The position numbers and the translations under genes are program-made. This document shows positions 10,833 to 21,520 of a stretch of DNA of 64,000 nucleotides, piece after piece (position 1 is the first letter of the stretch; every line of letters starts with the position of its first letter). Below the pieces are notes generated by a model that worked only from the letters and a program-made list of their open reading frames with translations, did not search any database and had not been told where the DNA came from. Source of the DNA: Klebsormidium nitens. Taxonomy: Eukaryota; Streptophyta; Klebsormidiophyceae; Klebsormidiales; Klebsormidiaceae. The DNA is taken from assembly GCA_000708835.1 (NCBI GenBank), contig DF237195.1, forward strand, positions 1-64,000, written 5' to 3'.

Positions 10833-10990
10833 ACAGCTGCTTTGCATCACTGATCATCTCTGGCGTTCAACGGTCGAAACAGTGCTTCTCGAGTGCGGGC
10901 TACTAGTAGAAAAACGTACTCGGACGAAGCGTACTCTGGTCATTCTAATGCTGCTGTATCAAAATGAATCACCGAACAACCTGCAATAAT

Positions 10991-11825
10991 TGACCTGGCT
11001 ACACGGATGGGCAGATATTTTGCTTGTCAAGGGACGTGATCTATGCATGTATCGGAGTCGAGTGCTTGAAGCAGTACCGTTTTCAGAAGAGTAGCAATGA
11101 TGAATCAGGAAGCCCGGCACTCTCCGAAGTTCCATCAGCCTGAGTGTTCAAAAATTATTGAAGCTGCCCAGCAATCAGATTTAAACCCGCCACCTTTTTA
11201 GCTGGTTAGAGCGGTGTTAATGGCCCGCATCACCGCTTCCTCAGATTGGCGGGTCTTATTGCTCGATCGAAAAGACTCATGGTTTGTGCTCGTCAGTTCT
11301 TGCCTCGGGCAGGCCCATTCTTTTAGAAAACTAGCTGCCCAGCAGCGTCTCTTGAATCTTTGTTCCACTCGAAACACCATCCGCACCATTGCTTCAACGC
11401 CTTTCGGGTCCCAAAAGGTGCGACTGATCTCGTTACGTGACGGCAAAAATGTATGATTTGAGTAGAGGCCGTTTGAAGCCTCTGACCACCTGTTGTGCTA
11501 AGACGTGCAAACCCCTCAAAGCGATCACAACAGGAAAAAAAGGAGTACGGAGTCGCCTTCTGGTCGCCCTTCTGGCCATAGGTTTCCAGAGCTTTTTGAA
11601 AGCTCACATTTGGTAAAATCATAACACACCGACACTTCGAATCATCCATTCCCTATGCCTGTCTCGGTGACCAACGTTCCTAGGTCACTTTCTTTGCCTG
11701 TCTTGATGAATGACGTGCCTAGATCTTATACGACGTGAGGGTTTCAAAAGTCTTCGTGGGCGGCAGGCGCGCAGGTAGTGGCGGCTGTTCCGACTGCTGA
11801 CGTTTCGTCGGTACCTCCTCACTTG
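10991..11825. other. Spacer between repeat units
   Basis: No gene, clear snoRNA-like element or transposon seen. Short open frames on both strands overlap one another and show no domain. Confidence 0.5.
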
Positions 11826-12081
11826 GAGCAGCAAGGATCAGCAAGCTTACTTGGCACTGGCTCAAAATTCACTATAAATCAATACCCGGTTTAAGATCGT
11901 GTGCTGAGGCCGTTTTGATCTCAGAAACTCAGCTTTTAAGATCAAAGTGGTCTGACACAACGTTTAAGACCAAATTAGCCTGAAAACCTGAATAGGTTCA
12001 AGATCGAAGTGGCCTCACAACGATCTTAAACCGGGCTATCATTTATAGTGAAAGAGGAGATCAATGGGTCTGAAGCTGTGC
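11826..12081 (+). ncRNA. snoRNA-like element of family F split by an inserted foldback
   Basis: The 5' half (GAGCAGCAAGGATC, CAGC at 11829-11832, then TTGGCACT) matches families at 12,902 and 14,970. The 3' half (GGGTCTGAAGCTG, CTGA at 12070-12073, GCTG at 12075-12078) lies 185 bp further on, beyond an inverted-repeat element. Removing the insert leaves about 70 nt, the size of the intact copies. Confidence 0.4.
11868..12052. mobile_element. MITE-like foldback element, 185 bp
   Basis: The ends are inverted repeats of about 42 bp: TTCACTATAAAT then CCCGGTTTAAGATCGT on the left, and the reverse complement on the right, ending ATTTATAGTGAA. The centre holds two or three imperfect copies of a TTTAAGATCAAAGTGGTCTG-like motif. 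There is no coding capacity. Target-site duplication is not clear (flanks AAA and AGA). Confidence 0.65.
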
Positions 12082-12680
12082 GCCTGGAAACCCGCAGCCG
12101 CCGGGCTCTCCACGAAATTCACACCGATGTCAAGAGAAGCGCGTATAGAACTAACTGGGTGCGCAAAACTCTGTGCGCGCACCGGCCGTTACGGATCTAA
12201 TCATCTCAGATCCTTCTTTTTGCCTCGTGTTTTTCGCTTGCTACAGGCTCTTACTCTTCCGGGAAGATCCAGACCATTAAGCAAAGGGCAAAGCTACCAA
12301 ACCTGTGCATTTTCACGAGCGGCCAGGATGCTAGGTGTCTGGCCCTGCGCCAGTAATAGGGCCGAATCCACGTGCTGACGCTCTTCAGTCTCCTTCCCGC
12401 CATAGGACGACGGATCCCTGCGTAGCCTTGCAAGTTTCGAAGGATTTCTTCAGCGCCCGCGCCCTTCCCAAATAAGCAGCACGATGAAGCTTCTGATAGT
12501 AAAACCGTTGGATAACCTTAAGCAATGAGCAGCTTCGTTCCCAAATGAGAGGCTCTGCGAAAATTCTCAATGTCCGCTAGCGTATCTTCTCCGTTTCTCG
12601 CCGTCGCGTCCGTTATCCTCTCTAACACCAACCTGACAGAAAGTGAAGTCCGTGAGAGCGTCGGTCTGCCTGAGTCTGCA

Positions 12681-12761
12681 GACAGCAACGATGCAACTCG
12701 AAGTGGCACACGCAGAAGGAACGCCAAACGTGCTCATCGCCCCTATGCACTGATGCTGTTT
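12681..12761 (+). ncRNA. Box C/D snoRNA-like element, family E copy 1
   Basis: ACAGCAACGATGC, AAGTGGCACACGCAGAAG, CTGA at 12750-12753, then TGCTGTTTGCGAAGT. ACAGCA and TGCTGT form a 6-bp terminal stem. Confidence 0.5.
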
Positions 12762-12901
12762 GCGAAGTCCTGGAGAGCGGGTCGGCGCCTTGAATTCTCA
12801 TTCGTTTCGTGTGGCCATCCATTCCTTTCTGCATAATTGACAATTTGATCCTTCTGTCCTTCATGATTATTTTGAGTGCCTATGATTTCCTGTTCGTCTT
12901 A

Positions 12902-12978
12902 CAGCAGCAAGGATACTAATCTTCTTCGGCACTTCTGCCGGAGTGACAAACTCCAAGTGCTTAAGTCTGACGCTGCGC
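12902..12978 (+). ncRNA. Box C/D snoRNA-like element, family F copy 1
   Basis: GCAGCAAGGATAC, TTCGGCACTTCTGCC, CTGA at 12967-12970, GCTGC at 12972. The GCAGC/GCTGC stem is intact; box C is a weak GGATAC. Confidence 0.4.
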
Positions 12979-13398
12979 ATCATGAGTCGAAGCGTTACAA
13001 TCCCGCATGTTAAAGCATTATTTGGTGCCATTCTCTTGCCTGTTTTACCATCTTACCGGTGTTCCTTGAGGCTTCACTTGTGGCTGTATTCGGGCTCTTC
13101 TGGCTTCGACTATTTTCGGCGCAGGTTCCAAGATTCCCTTTGGGAAGATTCTGATGAGTCTCATCTTGGTTCGCAAATCTCGATCCGCAGTGGGCTAGAT
13201 TCCGCTCGCACTGCCGCAGAGGATTTGCAACCGGCAGTCCCTAGCTGCCTTTTGATTCGTCTCTCAAAGCGCTGCTTGCGTTCCGGATTCGTGCACATAG
13301 AAAGATGTGGGCACACCTGTAAAATGGATTCCGTACACGTCCTGACCCCTGGCGAATTTTTTGGAATTGAGTATCTTGGCTGACGTCACCATCGCAAC

Positions 13399-13499
13399 TA
13401 GGCAGTGATCAACCCACAGTCGCCAGGACTAAACGAAGGGATGGCTCTGGTCTGGGGACTGAGGAACTCGTGGTGGACCCTGATGCCGTATTATAGGTG
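13399..13499 (+). ncRNA. snoRNA-like element, family I copy 1
   Basis: GGCAGTGATCAA at the 5' end, shared GAAGGGATGGCTCTGG, then ACCCTGATGCC at the 3' end. GGCA/TGCC may pair. Identified by comparison with the copy at 15,423. Confidence 0.3.
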
Positions 13500-13770
13500 C
13501 AATATTCATGTACACAAGGTTAAACGAGGCGAAAAATGTCTGCTTCTCGGTCGAAGATCGGCCGTATGAACGATCAAGAAGGTCCTTCAAACGAGGCGAA
13601 TCAATCGCTCAAACCACGAGGACGTAAATGAGGGCCAATGACCCGTTGGATGGTCGAAACATCTGCGCAACCTAATCAACTCTCGCAACCTGAATGCCGC
13701 GTGGACCGCCCATGTCGATTTTGGAACGTGTTGAATTACGAAGAAAAAGAAAGAAGAGGGCTTTCTTTAG

Positions 13771-13847
13771 AGCAGCAATGATGCCAAGCCTGTTGCCCGC
13801 GCCCAGTGGCGTCGCGAGTTTTCTCGGAAGGTTTCTGATGCTGCGCG
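13771..13847 (+). ncRNA. Box C/D snoRNA-like element, family G copy 1
   Basis: GCAGCAATGATGCCAAG, TGTTGCCCGCGCCCAG, CTGA at 13835-13838, TGCTGC. The stem GCAGC/GCTGC has 5 bp and box C is ATGATGC. Confidence 0.5.
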
Positions 13848-13898
13848 TTCCCTGTACAAACGTCACAATCATATTGATGTCGACTTTTAGCACTTTCG

Positions 13899-13968
13899 AG
13901 CAGCAAGGATGGATTTGGACCTGGCGCTCTCTTCAGAGCGGCACGTCTAGTACGCTGACCTGAGCTGG
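13899..13968 (+). ncRNA. snoRNA-like element, family H
   Basis: GCAGCAAGGATGGA then GCGGCACGTC, and at the 3' end ACGCTGACCTGAGCTGG with CTGA at 13960-13963 against GCTG. Single copy found. Confidence 0.35.
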
Positions 13969-14762
13969 CTCTGATTTTACATTTCCTTTGTTTTAGGCAA
14001 TGCTTTCAATCAGTTTAGAGTCTTTACCCGTTCAAATGGAGTACGTACAGAAAAATTTTGCTGCAACGCAGAACTTTATTCGGAGGGCACACAAGGCAGG
14101 AAGTTTGCGCGACCTCTTTTTTGTTTTCTTCAAAAGTGTCGATCTTTTCAGGTCGTGATTGCGACCTTCGCATAAGAAACGGCGATGATGAGCCCATTCG
14201 ACAACGTCGGGATTGACAGTACCGACTGGTCTTGGAGGTGATATGACGCCACGGGTGCGGTCCGTTTTGATTTTTTCCATTGTGCCGGGGTGCTCCGCGC
14301 CTCGTCTTCTTCTGGAAAAACAATTACGTCCAGCAAACGCTCACTTTATCTAGATTAGCACACCGTAATTCTGGCGAAGTCTTTCAACCTGATCTAACGT
14401 ACGGCCATTCGCTTATGCACCTGTCCGTAACACTGTCATGACCACGAGCCACAGTCTACAGTCTTCTTAGCGTAAACTCGTCATCTGAGAGCTGCCATCT
14501 GTTTCAAACGGGATGCATCGGCGTTCAAGACTTCGATCTTCTCCTGAAACGGGTAGTGTGACTTGACGAAGTCAGCGCTGACACTCGTGCCGGCCGCATA
14601 AGGCTTTTTCCCATTCCCTTGGTTCCTCGCCCTTGTGCTCAAAACGGTCTCGGCTCCGTGGTGGTCCAGAGGATCGTCAACCACCTCCACAACCCTCCTT
14701 CCAAGCTGGTAAGCCCGGAAGAAACCGAAATCCCTGACAAGGGTTGTTTCTCTTTAAACTGC

Positions 14763-14849
14763 GGACAGCAAGGATGCAACAGGAAGTGGCGCGCGCAGAA
14801 GCAAGCCACAAACCTCTCTTCCGTAATCTCATCGGACTGATGCTGTTTG
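14763..14849 (+). ncRNA. Box C/D snoRNA-like element, family E copy 2
   Basis: GACAGCAAGGATGC, GAAGTGGCGCGCGCAGAAG, CTGA at 14837-14840, TGCTGTTTGCGAAGT. The 6-bp ACAGCA/TGCTGT stem is preserved. Confidence 0.5.
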
Positions 14850-14969
14850 CGAAGTTGCGAAGTGTGGGAGCACGGCGCCCACTTAAAGAACCAACGTCTT
14901 GCTTGCGTATTAACTCGCTGCAGCTTTGAACCTCGGTTGCTTCCTTCTGATGTCCTTGATTGATCCAAA

Positions 14970-15043
14970 GAGCAGCAAGGATTACCAATCAGCTGGCCCG
15001 GCACTCCCGCCAAATGCGCTGTTGTTGCTTGATCTGACGCCGT
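14970..15043 (+). ncRNA. snoRNA-like element, family F copy 2
   Basis: GAGCAGCAAGGATTACC, CCCGGCACTCCCGCC, CTGA at 15034-15037, then GCCG instead of GCTG. Confidence 0.35.
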
Positions 15044-15422
15044 TCACTAGAATTTAGTGACTTCACTGGGGCCAAAACTGAGGGACAGCGAAAAGCACGG
15101 GCTGTCGCCTTTGCTCGCCCGGTGTTCCTAGAAACTTAGCAGCTGGTGGTCGCTCTGAGTACGAAACTCTTCGCAACCCACCTTCCTGTCTGAAAAAGGG
15201 TCTGATGACTCCCTTGTTCCGCAAAGCCCATCTTCGACGCGCTGGCGGAAGGATTTGCGACCGGCCAATACTTATAGCGCCTGCGCCTTTCTGATTCCTC
15301 ACATCTGAATCCCCGCTGCTTGCGTCAGCAGAATCAGAGCCCGGAAGACGGCGTGGGAATAAGCTGCCAACTTGATACCTCCCCTGTGATATGGCGATCA
15401 GCTAAGCTGACGTCATCGTCCT

Positions 15423-15518
15423 AAAGCAGGAATGATCTGCCACTTCTACACGAAGGAATGGCTCTGGCCTGGAGGACCATGAATGCGAGGGGAATATGAC
15501 GTGGGCTGACGCTGCATT
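15423..15518 (+). ncRNA. Box C/D snoRNA-like element, family I copy 2
   Basis: AGCAGGAATGATC, GAAGGAATGGCTCTGG, GGGCTGACGCTGC with CTGA at 15506-15509 and GCTG at 15511-15514. Slightly long for the group (~95 nt). Confidence 0.45.
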
Positions 15519-15803
15519 ACTGGCGTGTTTGTCTTCCCGTGACGATCAGATGAACAAACGAACACATCCTCGTGCTTCCTCGGAAGGTTTGGCCGTACAA
15601 ACGTATAAAGAGGGTCCTCTAAACCGAGGCAAATTGACTGCGTCAACCTGAGGGACATGGTCCAATCCTAACCCCTCGTCGATGTCAAACCGGCTGTGCA
15701 ACCTGGTGCAACCATCACCACTCAGGATCAGCTGTGTGGATAGACATGTTGGCTTGGCAACGTTGACGAATTACGCGGGAGTTTCAGACGGGACTTTTCT
15801 TTG

Positions 15804-15872
15804 AAGCAGCCATGATGCCAATCATAGTGCCCCGCACCCGCCGCAACCAAAGACTTTGACTGATGCTGCGCA
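15804..15872 (+). ncRNA. Box C/D snoRNA-like element, family G copy 2
   Basis: GCAGCCATGATGCCAATC, CCCCGCACCCGCCGC, CTGA at 15860-15863, TGCTGCGCATG. The stem is intact. Confidence 0.5.
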
Positions 15873-15899
15873 TGCGCCGTACATCCGGGTGAACTGACT

Positions 15900-17575
15900 G
15901 CTAGGGTTGATGGACGCAACAAATACTTCGTTCAAACCGTGTTTTGGCTTCTCTGCATTGCTCAAAAACGACAGACTTTGCAATCCATTCATGAATAGCG
16001 GGGCGCAATCTGGCGCCTGTCGGCTGGTCAGGTCGTCTGAACAGCGAGCTTCCGTGGAGCATTGCAGGTCAGCTAACGCCACTGCTTTAAACCACCCCTT
16101 ATGATAGCAGGGGCTAGAGCGATCTGCTCGATTTCAGCATTCCAGTTGGTGATCATGGAGGATTTTCAGATCGAAGATGCAAGAAAATGTTTGGTCGGAT
16201 GTGATGATCCGGGGGCCTCGCAGAAGGCACCGATTGGCCCTGATTCGTAGATTGGCTTGCGTTCAAAGACGCGTGGTCCCGCTAAAGTTATACGACATGG
16301 AGACTTGCGACTTTGCCGGTAAACTGAACCCACACGCGGCTTGCTTGATACGAGCGAGGGACCCCAGTCAACCAACCTTTGCGAGGTGGTGTTTGCACGT
16401 GCTACTTCATAACGCAAAAGATTCAAATCTTCTAAGTGGGATATTCTCATCGGAACCCATATGCATATCGGATGACAGCATGAGCAACACACATTTGGCA
16501 GCACACGCATGCATGAACCCCGCCGGACTTTTCAACTTAGATGAATGATTCAAGGGCCGCATGCCGATATGCTTCGTCGCCCTGGCAACCTTCTTTGCAT
16601 GCTTCAATGACATGTAAACGGAGCAGCGCGGCCTGTAGAAGTCATGCACATGATGATGCACTTGGCACGTACATACATGGCAAGCTGCATGCGAGATTTC
16701 ATGAGACGAATCGTGCTTGGAACAGAAAGTGGTTACTAAATCACAACGTTATCTAGCTCACTAGCCGCGTGTAGATCGACCGTCTGCAGCCCGCGCACAG
16801 CCACCTAGGCTAATAAATCCACATTGACTGGGCATGAGTCCATGTACTTTCACACATGACCTACAGGCGACATCATACGCGCACAGGGCACGGACGTAGG
16901 CAAACGCTTTTCGGCCTATATGTAAAAGATCAACAATTAACGTGACTGTCAATTGTGATCATAACCATGCATGTAGAACGCGGCCGGGCGCAGCCGTCCA
17001 CAATGCTCACCCAGCATGTTACCTAAACGTCCTATCATGCATGCAGTTCTGGCCCGGTCTCGGACTTGGAACAGACCGAATTCTCTGTTTAGTAGGATTC
17101 TGCAACATATGTTGTCCATTGCCCAACCAGATATGCGTTCGGTTCCCTTGCATGCAAGCTCATTCCGAAATATGAGAAAGCAAATGCAGCTCGGCTCCAG
17201 AACCACCGAGCTAAGGCAGTGGAGCTAAGCGGCACTATTTAAAGAAGTTTCGTAGGTCCAACCATACCAGTTTTAAAAACTGATTTTCAGCTGGAGGAAC
17301 AAGCTTGCAAAACAATTCTGCAGCTCTGTCTCTTAAAACAACGGAACCAACTGAAAACCGCATTTGCCGAAGGCAGCCTGAATCGACTAAGCGCAGAAAG
17401 GAAGGAGCCGGGAACATATACATACAAGGCATTATTATCTGGCATTCGACTAGCTACAAAGCTGGTTTGTTCGCTCAGAAGACATTAACCACCCACAGCG
17501 AGGGCATATCCAACACAGCAACTATAACTACCGCGCTCTTTGCAGCTGGACCTATCCAGCTTTGTTACCTCTCGC
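15900..17575. other. Intergenic, nothing recognised
   Basis: The stretch lies between the repeat field and the 3' end of the Rab gene. TGCATG/CATGCA-type words are frequent around 16.4-17.1 kb. No conserved protein, snoRNA-like layout or transposon ends were found. Confidence 0.5.
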
Positions 17576-20209
17576 CTAACTGCAGCATGACGACTTCGTC
17601 TTGAGAGGCTTGTCGTTTTTGTTAGGCTTGATTTTGATCGCCTGCGGTGCCTGCAAAGCCGTTTGCCAAAGGTCTCAGGCCAATGCTCCACGGTAAGTTC
17701 ATGACAACAAGCGGATGTTCAGATTAAGAAGGGAATGCTTGAAGACAAGTCACAAGCTTTATCGATTTAACAAGAAACAAGCACGCTCCCAGAAACAAAC
17801 AACACAGGAAGCGTCAAGAAGTTTTGGCCTGGGCACAACACCGACGAAGCATGAAGAGAGACCAGGCAGAGGATTCCAAAATGCCAAGATGAGTCCGTTT
17901 TTGACGCTCAACACTCAACCTGCTTGAAACAGTGGTCATTCTATGCCAAACACAACTTAATTGGACGCACCTCTGTCTTTTGGTCAGCGTTCGCAGCCAG
18001 TCTCTCCTTGATGTCCCGAGCGATCGTAAAGAAGACGTTCTCCACATTGTGGTTGGTCTTGGCCGACTGGACATAGCAACAGAACGGAGTTGTGAGCATG
18101 CCGCCAGAGTGCAAATACTGCCTGCTCCTTGGCACAAGGAGGCGCCATATACCTCCTTCCTGGTCTAATACCATCTTCATACTGACGGGCTCTGGGGGCC
18201 TAAGAAACGAGAAGGCTTCACAAACAGCACTTTCCCATCCTTGAGTATCTATAGCAAAAACCTGAATTGTGTGACAAACTTAGAAGGATGTTTGTTGTTC
18301 AAAGCAAAGATCAAATAGTTCCAGCAAAACCTCGCTCACCGTTTCAAAGAACTGGATTCCAAATTCGTCAGCCAGCGCCTGGCCTTTGGCGGTGGGGACA
18401 GCCTGCACACAAGCAAGCGGTTCAGGCACTTCTTTGGTTGATCCATCCGGGCTGGGCTTTGCGAGCCTGCAGTCGACCCCTGAATTTTCAGTGACACTGC
18501 TCTGAAGTACGAAAAGTGGAGTATCTGGCTTTGCAGCACGGTCATCCCGCTGGTTCAAGCAATGAAGCAGCCCCAAATCTGCCTGAGGAGCACAGTCTGA
18601 ATCAGCGAGTAAGAAAATGTCTGCGCTCATGTCCAGAAGAATGACATAGACCTCTCCGTCACTCTTTACTTGCAAGGACAACTTCGTAGTAGATGCAAAT
18701 CCAGGTTATTCTACAACTTTGAGGAGGAGGGTGACCTCCACAGGTTCGAAAGTGGCAAAATCTTGTTAGCTAAGCCCCACAGTTACAAAGGGACTAAAGC
18801 TGCCCCGGTCTCCAGTCTCATGGTTCAAGAAGCCTTGCAGCGCCAGCAGAAATGGCTCACCCGTTTACTCTCATCCATATCTGCCTTGTTGCCAACGAGA
18901 ATCTTGTTCACGTTGTCAGATGCATGCTGCTCAATGTTCCGGATCCAATTTCTGATGTTGTTGAATGATGCCTCGTCAGTCACGTCATAGACCAGCAAGA
19001 TGCCCATGGCGCCTCGGTAGTAAGCTGTCAGAAAAACAGCATCTTCAGCTTCAGCCTGCTATAGACTTGTTACTAGAGCAGTACATACTGTGGCTTGTAA
19101 TAGCATTCAGCGCAACGCGAAGAGACAAGGAACATCATCTTGGACAGGGTTACAACCTAAAGCTTCCGCCCTTCACCGTCAGGCTTGCTTCCCTCCTAAC
19201 ATCCATGACAGAACACATTACTCTGAGAGGCTTTTTTGCCTTGCTGGGGCTACCTTAAGCACCACATAGCAACTAAACATTTTCAAACGGCATAAAGCTC
19301 ACCTGTTGTGATGGTTCTGAATCGTTCTTGACCAGCCGTATCCCTGCAGAAGAAGAGAATGTGCTCATGAAAATTGCCAGAGGGTTTCACAGTACTACTG
19401 ACGGAGTGTTTACACACTTCTGCGACATAAACCTTGCATTTTTGCAGGTGTCCTGCAACTGCTCAGACTAAAGCTCAACCTGACGAGTGCATTAGGCAGG
19501 TGAATGGAGAAAAAACCGAACGCTTAGCACTCCTCCATCAAGGGAAGGTGTTTCACAAGAGACGATTAGGGTTTGCTTGCAGATAGACATACCATATCTG
19601 GAGCTTGATCTTCTTCCCATCCAGCTCAATTGTACGAATTTTGAAATCAATCCTGCAGCTCCAAACAAATTGTCAGCAAGAAAACCCGCATCACAAAGCA
19701 AAACCCTCTTAAAGACGTAAACTTGCGAGGTATCCTGCTGTGGACCAACAAGTGTGAGGATCATAAGCATGACGGATGCGAAGCTTGTAGGAGCTTGTTT
19801 CCCAGGTTTGTACTGGCAGCAATCCCTAGCTTGTCCACACCCGGATCCACACACAAACCCACCCTATTGTGGTGATGAAGCTTGTCGTGAAGGAATCATC
19901 TGAGAACCGCAAAAGCAGGCAACTCTTTCCAACACCTGCACATTGAGAAAAGCGATCAGGAACGACATCGTCTCTAAAAGAGAAACACAGGGATCTACTT
20001 TGGCAGTGGTTTCCTTCTCTTGCATCATGGGATACTTGCTTTCATCTTTATTGCGGGGACAAAGGAACCCCTCATGAGGAATGTTCAAAGCACACACCCA
20101 AGCACAATTGATACAGTGGACAAGTTGAATACTGACCGCTATCCCCAATCAGCAGCAATTTGATGAGATAGTCATAATCAGCGCGCGCTCTGGTCCCCCC
20201 TGCCGCCAT
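17576..20209 (-). CDS. RABE: RabE/Rab8-type small GTPase
   Basis: The product is a 214-residue Ras-superfamily GTPase expected to act in post-Golgi traffic to the plasma membrane (established for plant RabE / animal Rab8). The eight coding exons on the minus strand are 20209-20137, 19935-19863, 19652-19593, 19343-19303, 19024-18861, 18402-18340, 18066-17971 and 17650-17576. All have GT donors and AG acceptors and consistent phases. Visible motifs: P-loop GDSGVGKS (residues 22-29, split by intron 1), effector region around TTIGIDF, WDTAGQE, NKADM and the SAK motif. The stretch [16 protein letters not shown]... is near-identical to plant RabE. The C-terminus is SSCCS, a dual-cysteine geranylgeranylation end. 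The start lies in [19 protein letters not shown], typical of RabE. Length matches the family (about 215). Its promoter faces the next gene, which is divergent. Confidence 0.95.
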
Positions 20210-21520
20210 TGCCCTCTCCTACTGGACTGTCAAAGGGCAGCAGATCCGAGTGTCTTTAAATGGACCGCCTACTTCAAGGTGGCCCTTCACCAACCCCTAT
20301 TCTTGTGGGGTGCTTATGATTGGCATTCGTCTCGATCTGGTCTCATTCGCACCAAAGCAAATAGCTCTCAGGCTTTCACTCTTGCCTACTCCCCTCTTCC
20401 TCCTTCACAAAGAAGGTCGTGAAGCAACACGAATGAGACTTCCTGCAAGCCTGGAAGCAATGGCTAGGGTACACAAGCGCTCTCAGAGCACACCCCTAAA
20501 TTCTGCTCCCAAGCTTGATCGCCCTGAACAGGGTGGCTCAACTTCAACTGCAGACTCCAGATGTCAGCATCCACACAGCCAGGCTACATATTCCGTCGCT
20601 AGTGAGGTACATAAGGGCTGGGATTTTGCCAGGCTGGTGCCAGGATGTACAACAGGCTGTAGGTACGTTTCCGTTGGATTGGCCGATCAGCCGCGTCAAC
20701 AGTGGTCAAATGTGCGCGACCAGTACTTTGATACGCGTCGCGTATCCCAGTTGACTTTTTGTGGAACTCGGCCCCCGAGCCCAGCTGACGAGTAGGTACG
20801 ACAGTCAGTACAGAGCCCCGGGCCCCAATAGGTGGTTCTGAGTCGGTAGAGTACCTGCCTTCCCCGGGCGAATAATAATTTAGCCGGGCGGTCTGTACGA
20901 AGACTGCTGCAGTATTTTTGTCCTTGGTCGCCCTAAGGATCACCCCAGTTCCGGTCTTGGCTCACGGGTTCGCGGGCGAGATTGCATACCCGGGCGCTGT
21001 TTTCGGCCCGTTTTGGGATATTACCTTCAAATAATTTGCACAAAATTGCACGTATACTGTCCTGCTGGTCGATTTTCCTCTTGAGGGGAAGCAACACGCG
21101 CTGTTTTCGACCCCCTGGCTTGAGAGAGCGAAGAGTGCGGAGGCGCGCACCGCATGTGTTTGGAGCTCTCCATGCTTCCACTTCAAGTGGTGGCTTCTGA
21201 GAGTCTCTCAGCCCAGCAAGAAGGGCAAGAATTGGCTCCAGCAGACGGGCATCAGGAATCTGCTGCGTTTGGGCAACAGGGACAGCTAAGTTGTAATGAA
21301 GGCGACAGCTGAATGCTTCTTAATCTGGCAGGAAGTGCTTTTGCTTTTGATGAAGCAGAAGCTGTCGCAGTCCTGATGTTGGTGTCCGGAATGCAGGGTC
21401 AGTGTTGGCGGCCTTCTGCGTTGCTTTATTGTGCCCCTAATAGCTTAGATCTGTGGTGCGAGGGTTGTCTTGGCGCAGTTTGAGTGTATGCAGAATCATC
21501 AAGGCGTTGGCGTAGGAAAC
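20210..21520. promoter_or_regulatory. Shared 5' spacer between divergent genes
   Basis: About 1.3 kb separates the Rab start from the start of the next plus-strand gene, so it should contain both promoters and 5' UTRs. I see no clear TATA box or recognised element. Open frames here (up to 181 codons) show no domain. Confidence 0.4.

Larger units (their letters stand above)
1..10990. repeat. Diverged ~2-kb tandem repeat array (unit 1)
   Basis: Non-coding field of about six diverged copies of a unit close to 2 kb, continuing past the left edge. Recognisable blocks recur in a fixed order, here called A, C, D and B. A blocks lie near 236, 1990, 3941, 4787, 6555 and 10045. D blocks lie near 939, 2668, 5534, 7252, 8969 and 10756. 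B blocks lie near 1408, 3224, 5952, 7674, 8278 and 9342. Some blocks are doubled (A-C at 3.9 and 4.8 kb; B-C at 7.7 and 8.3 kb). Text between blocks is also related, for example the GTGCATCCTGGATCACCA-like segment after each D block and the CCTGAAAGAGAAGCCAA-like segment before each B block. Open frames here reach 206 codons but have no repeated or domain-like protein signal. Confidence 0.8.
12600..16000. repeat. Second ~2.05-kb tandem repeat, two copies (unit 2)
   Basis: Elements of families E, F, I and G occur in the same order twice: 12,681 / 12,902 / 13,399 / 13,771 and 14,763 / 14,970 / 15,423 / 15,804. Offsets are all between about 2,025 and 2,085 bp. Flanking text is also shared, for example GATTTGCAACCGGC at ~13.2 kb against GATTTGCGACCGGC at ~15.25 kb, and GTTGAATTACG against GACGAATTACG before G. 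Confidence 0.75.

Noticed and set aside
236-15872. Hammerhead ribozymes, because of frequent CTGATG
   Set aside because: The CTGATG lies against the 3' stem with no GAAA core or three-helix layout; box D plus GCTG stem explains it better.
1-16000. CRISPR array
   Set aside because: Repeats are about 2 kb apart, diverged and eukaryotic in context; no short identical direct repeats with uniform spacers.
1-17500. tRNA or rRNA genes
   Set aside because: No GGTTCGAATCC-type T-loop/acceptor layout and no rRNA-like sequence seen by eye.
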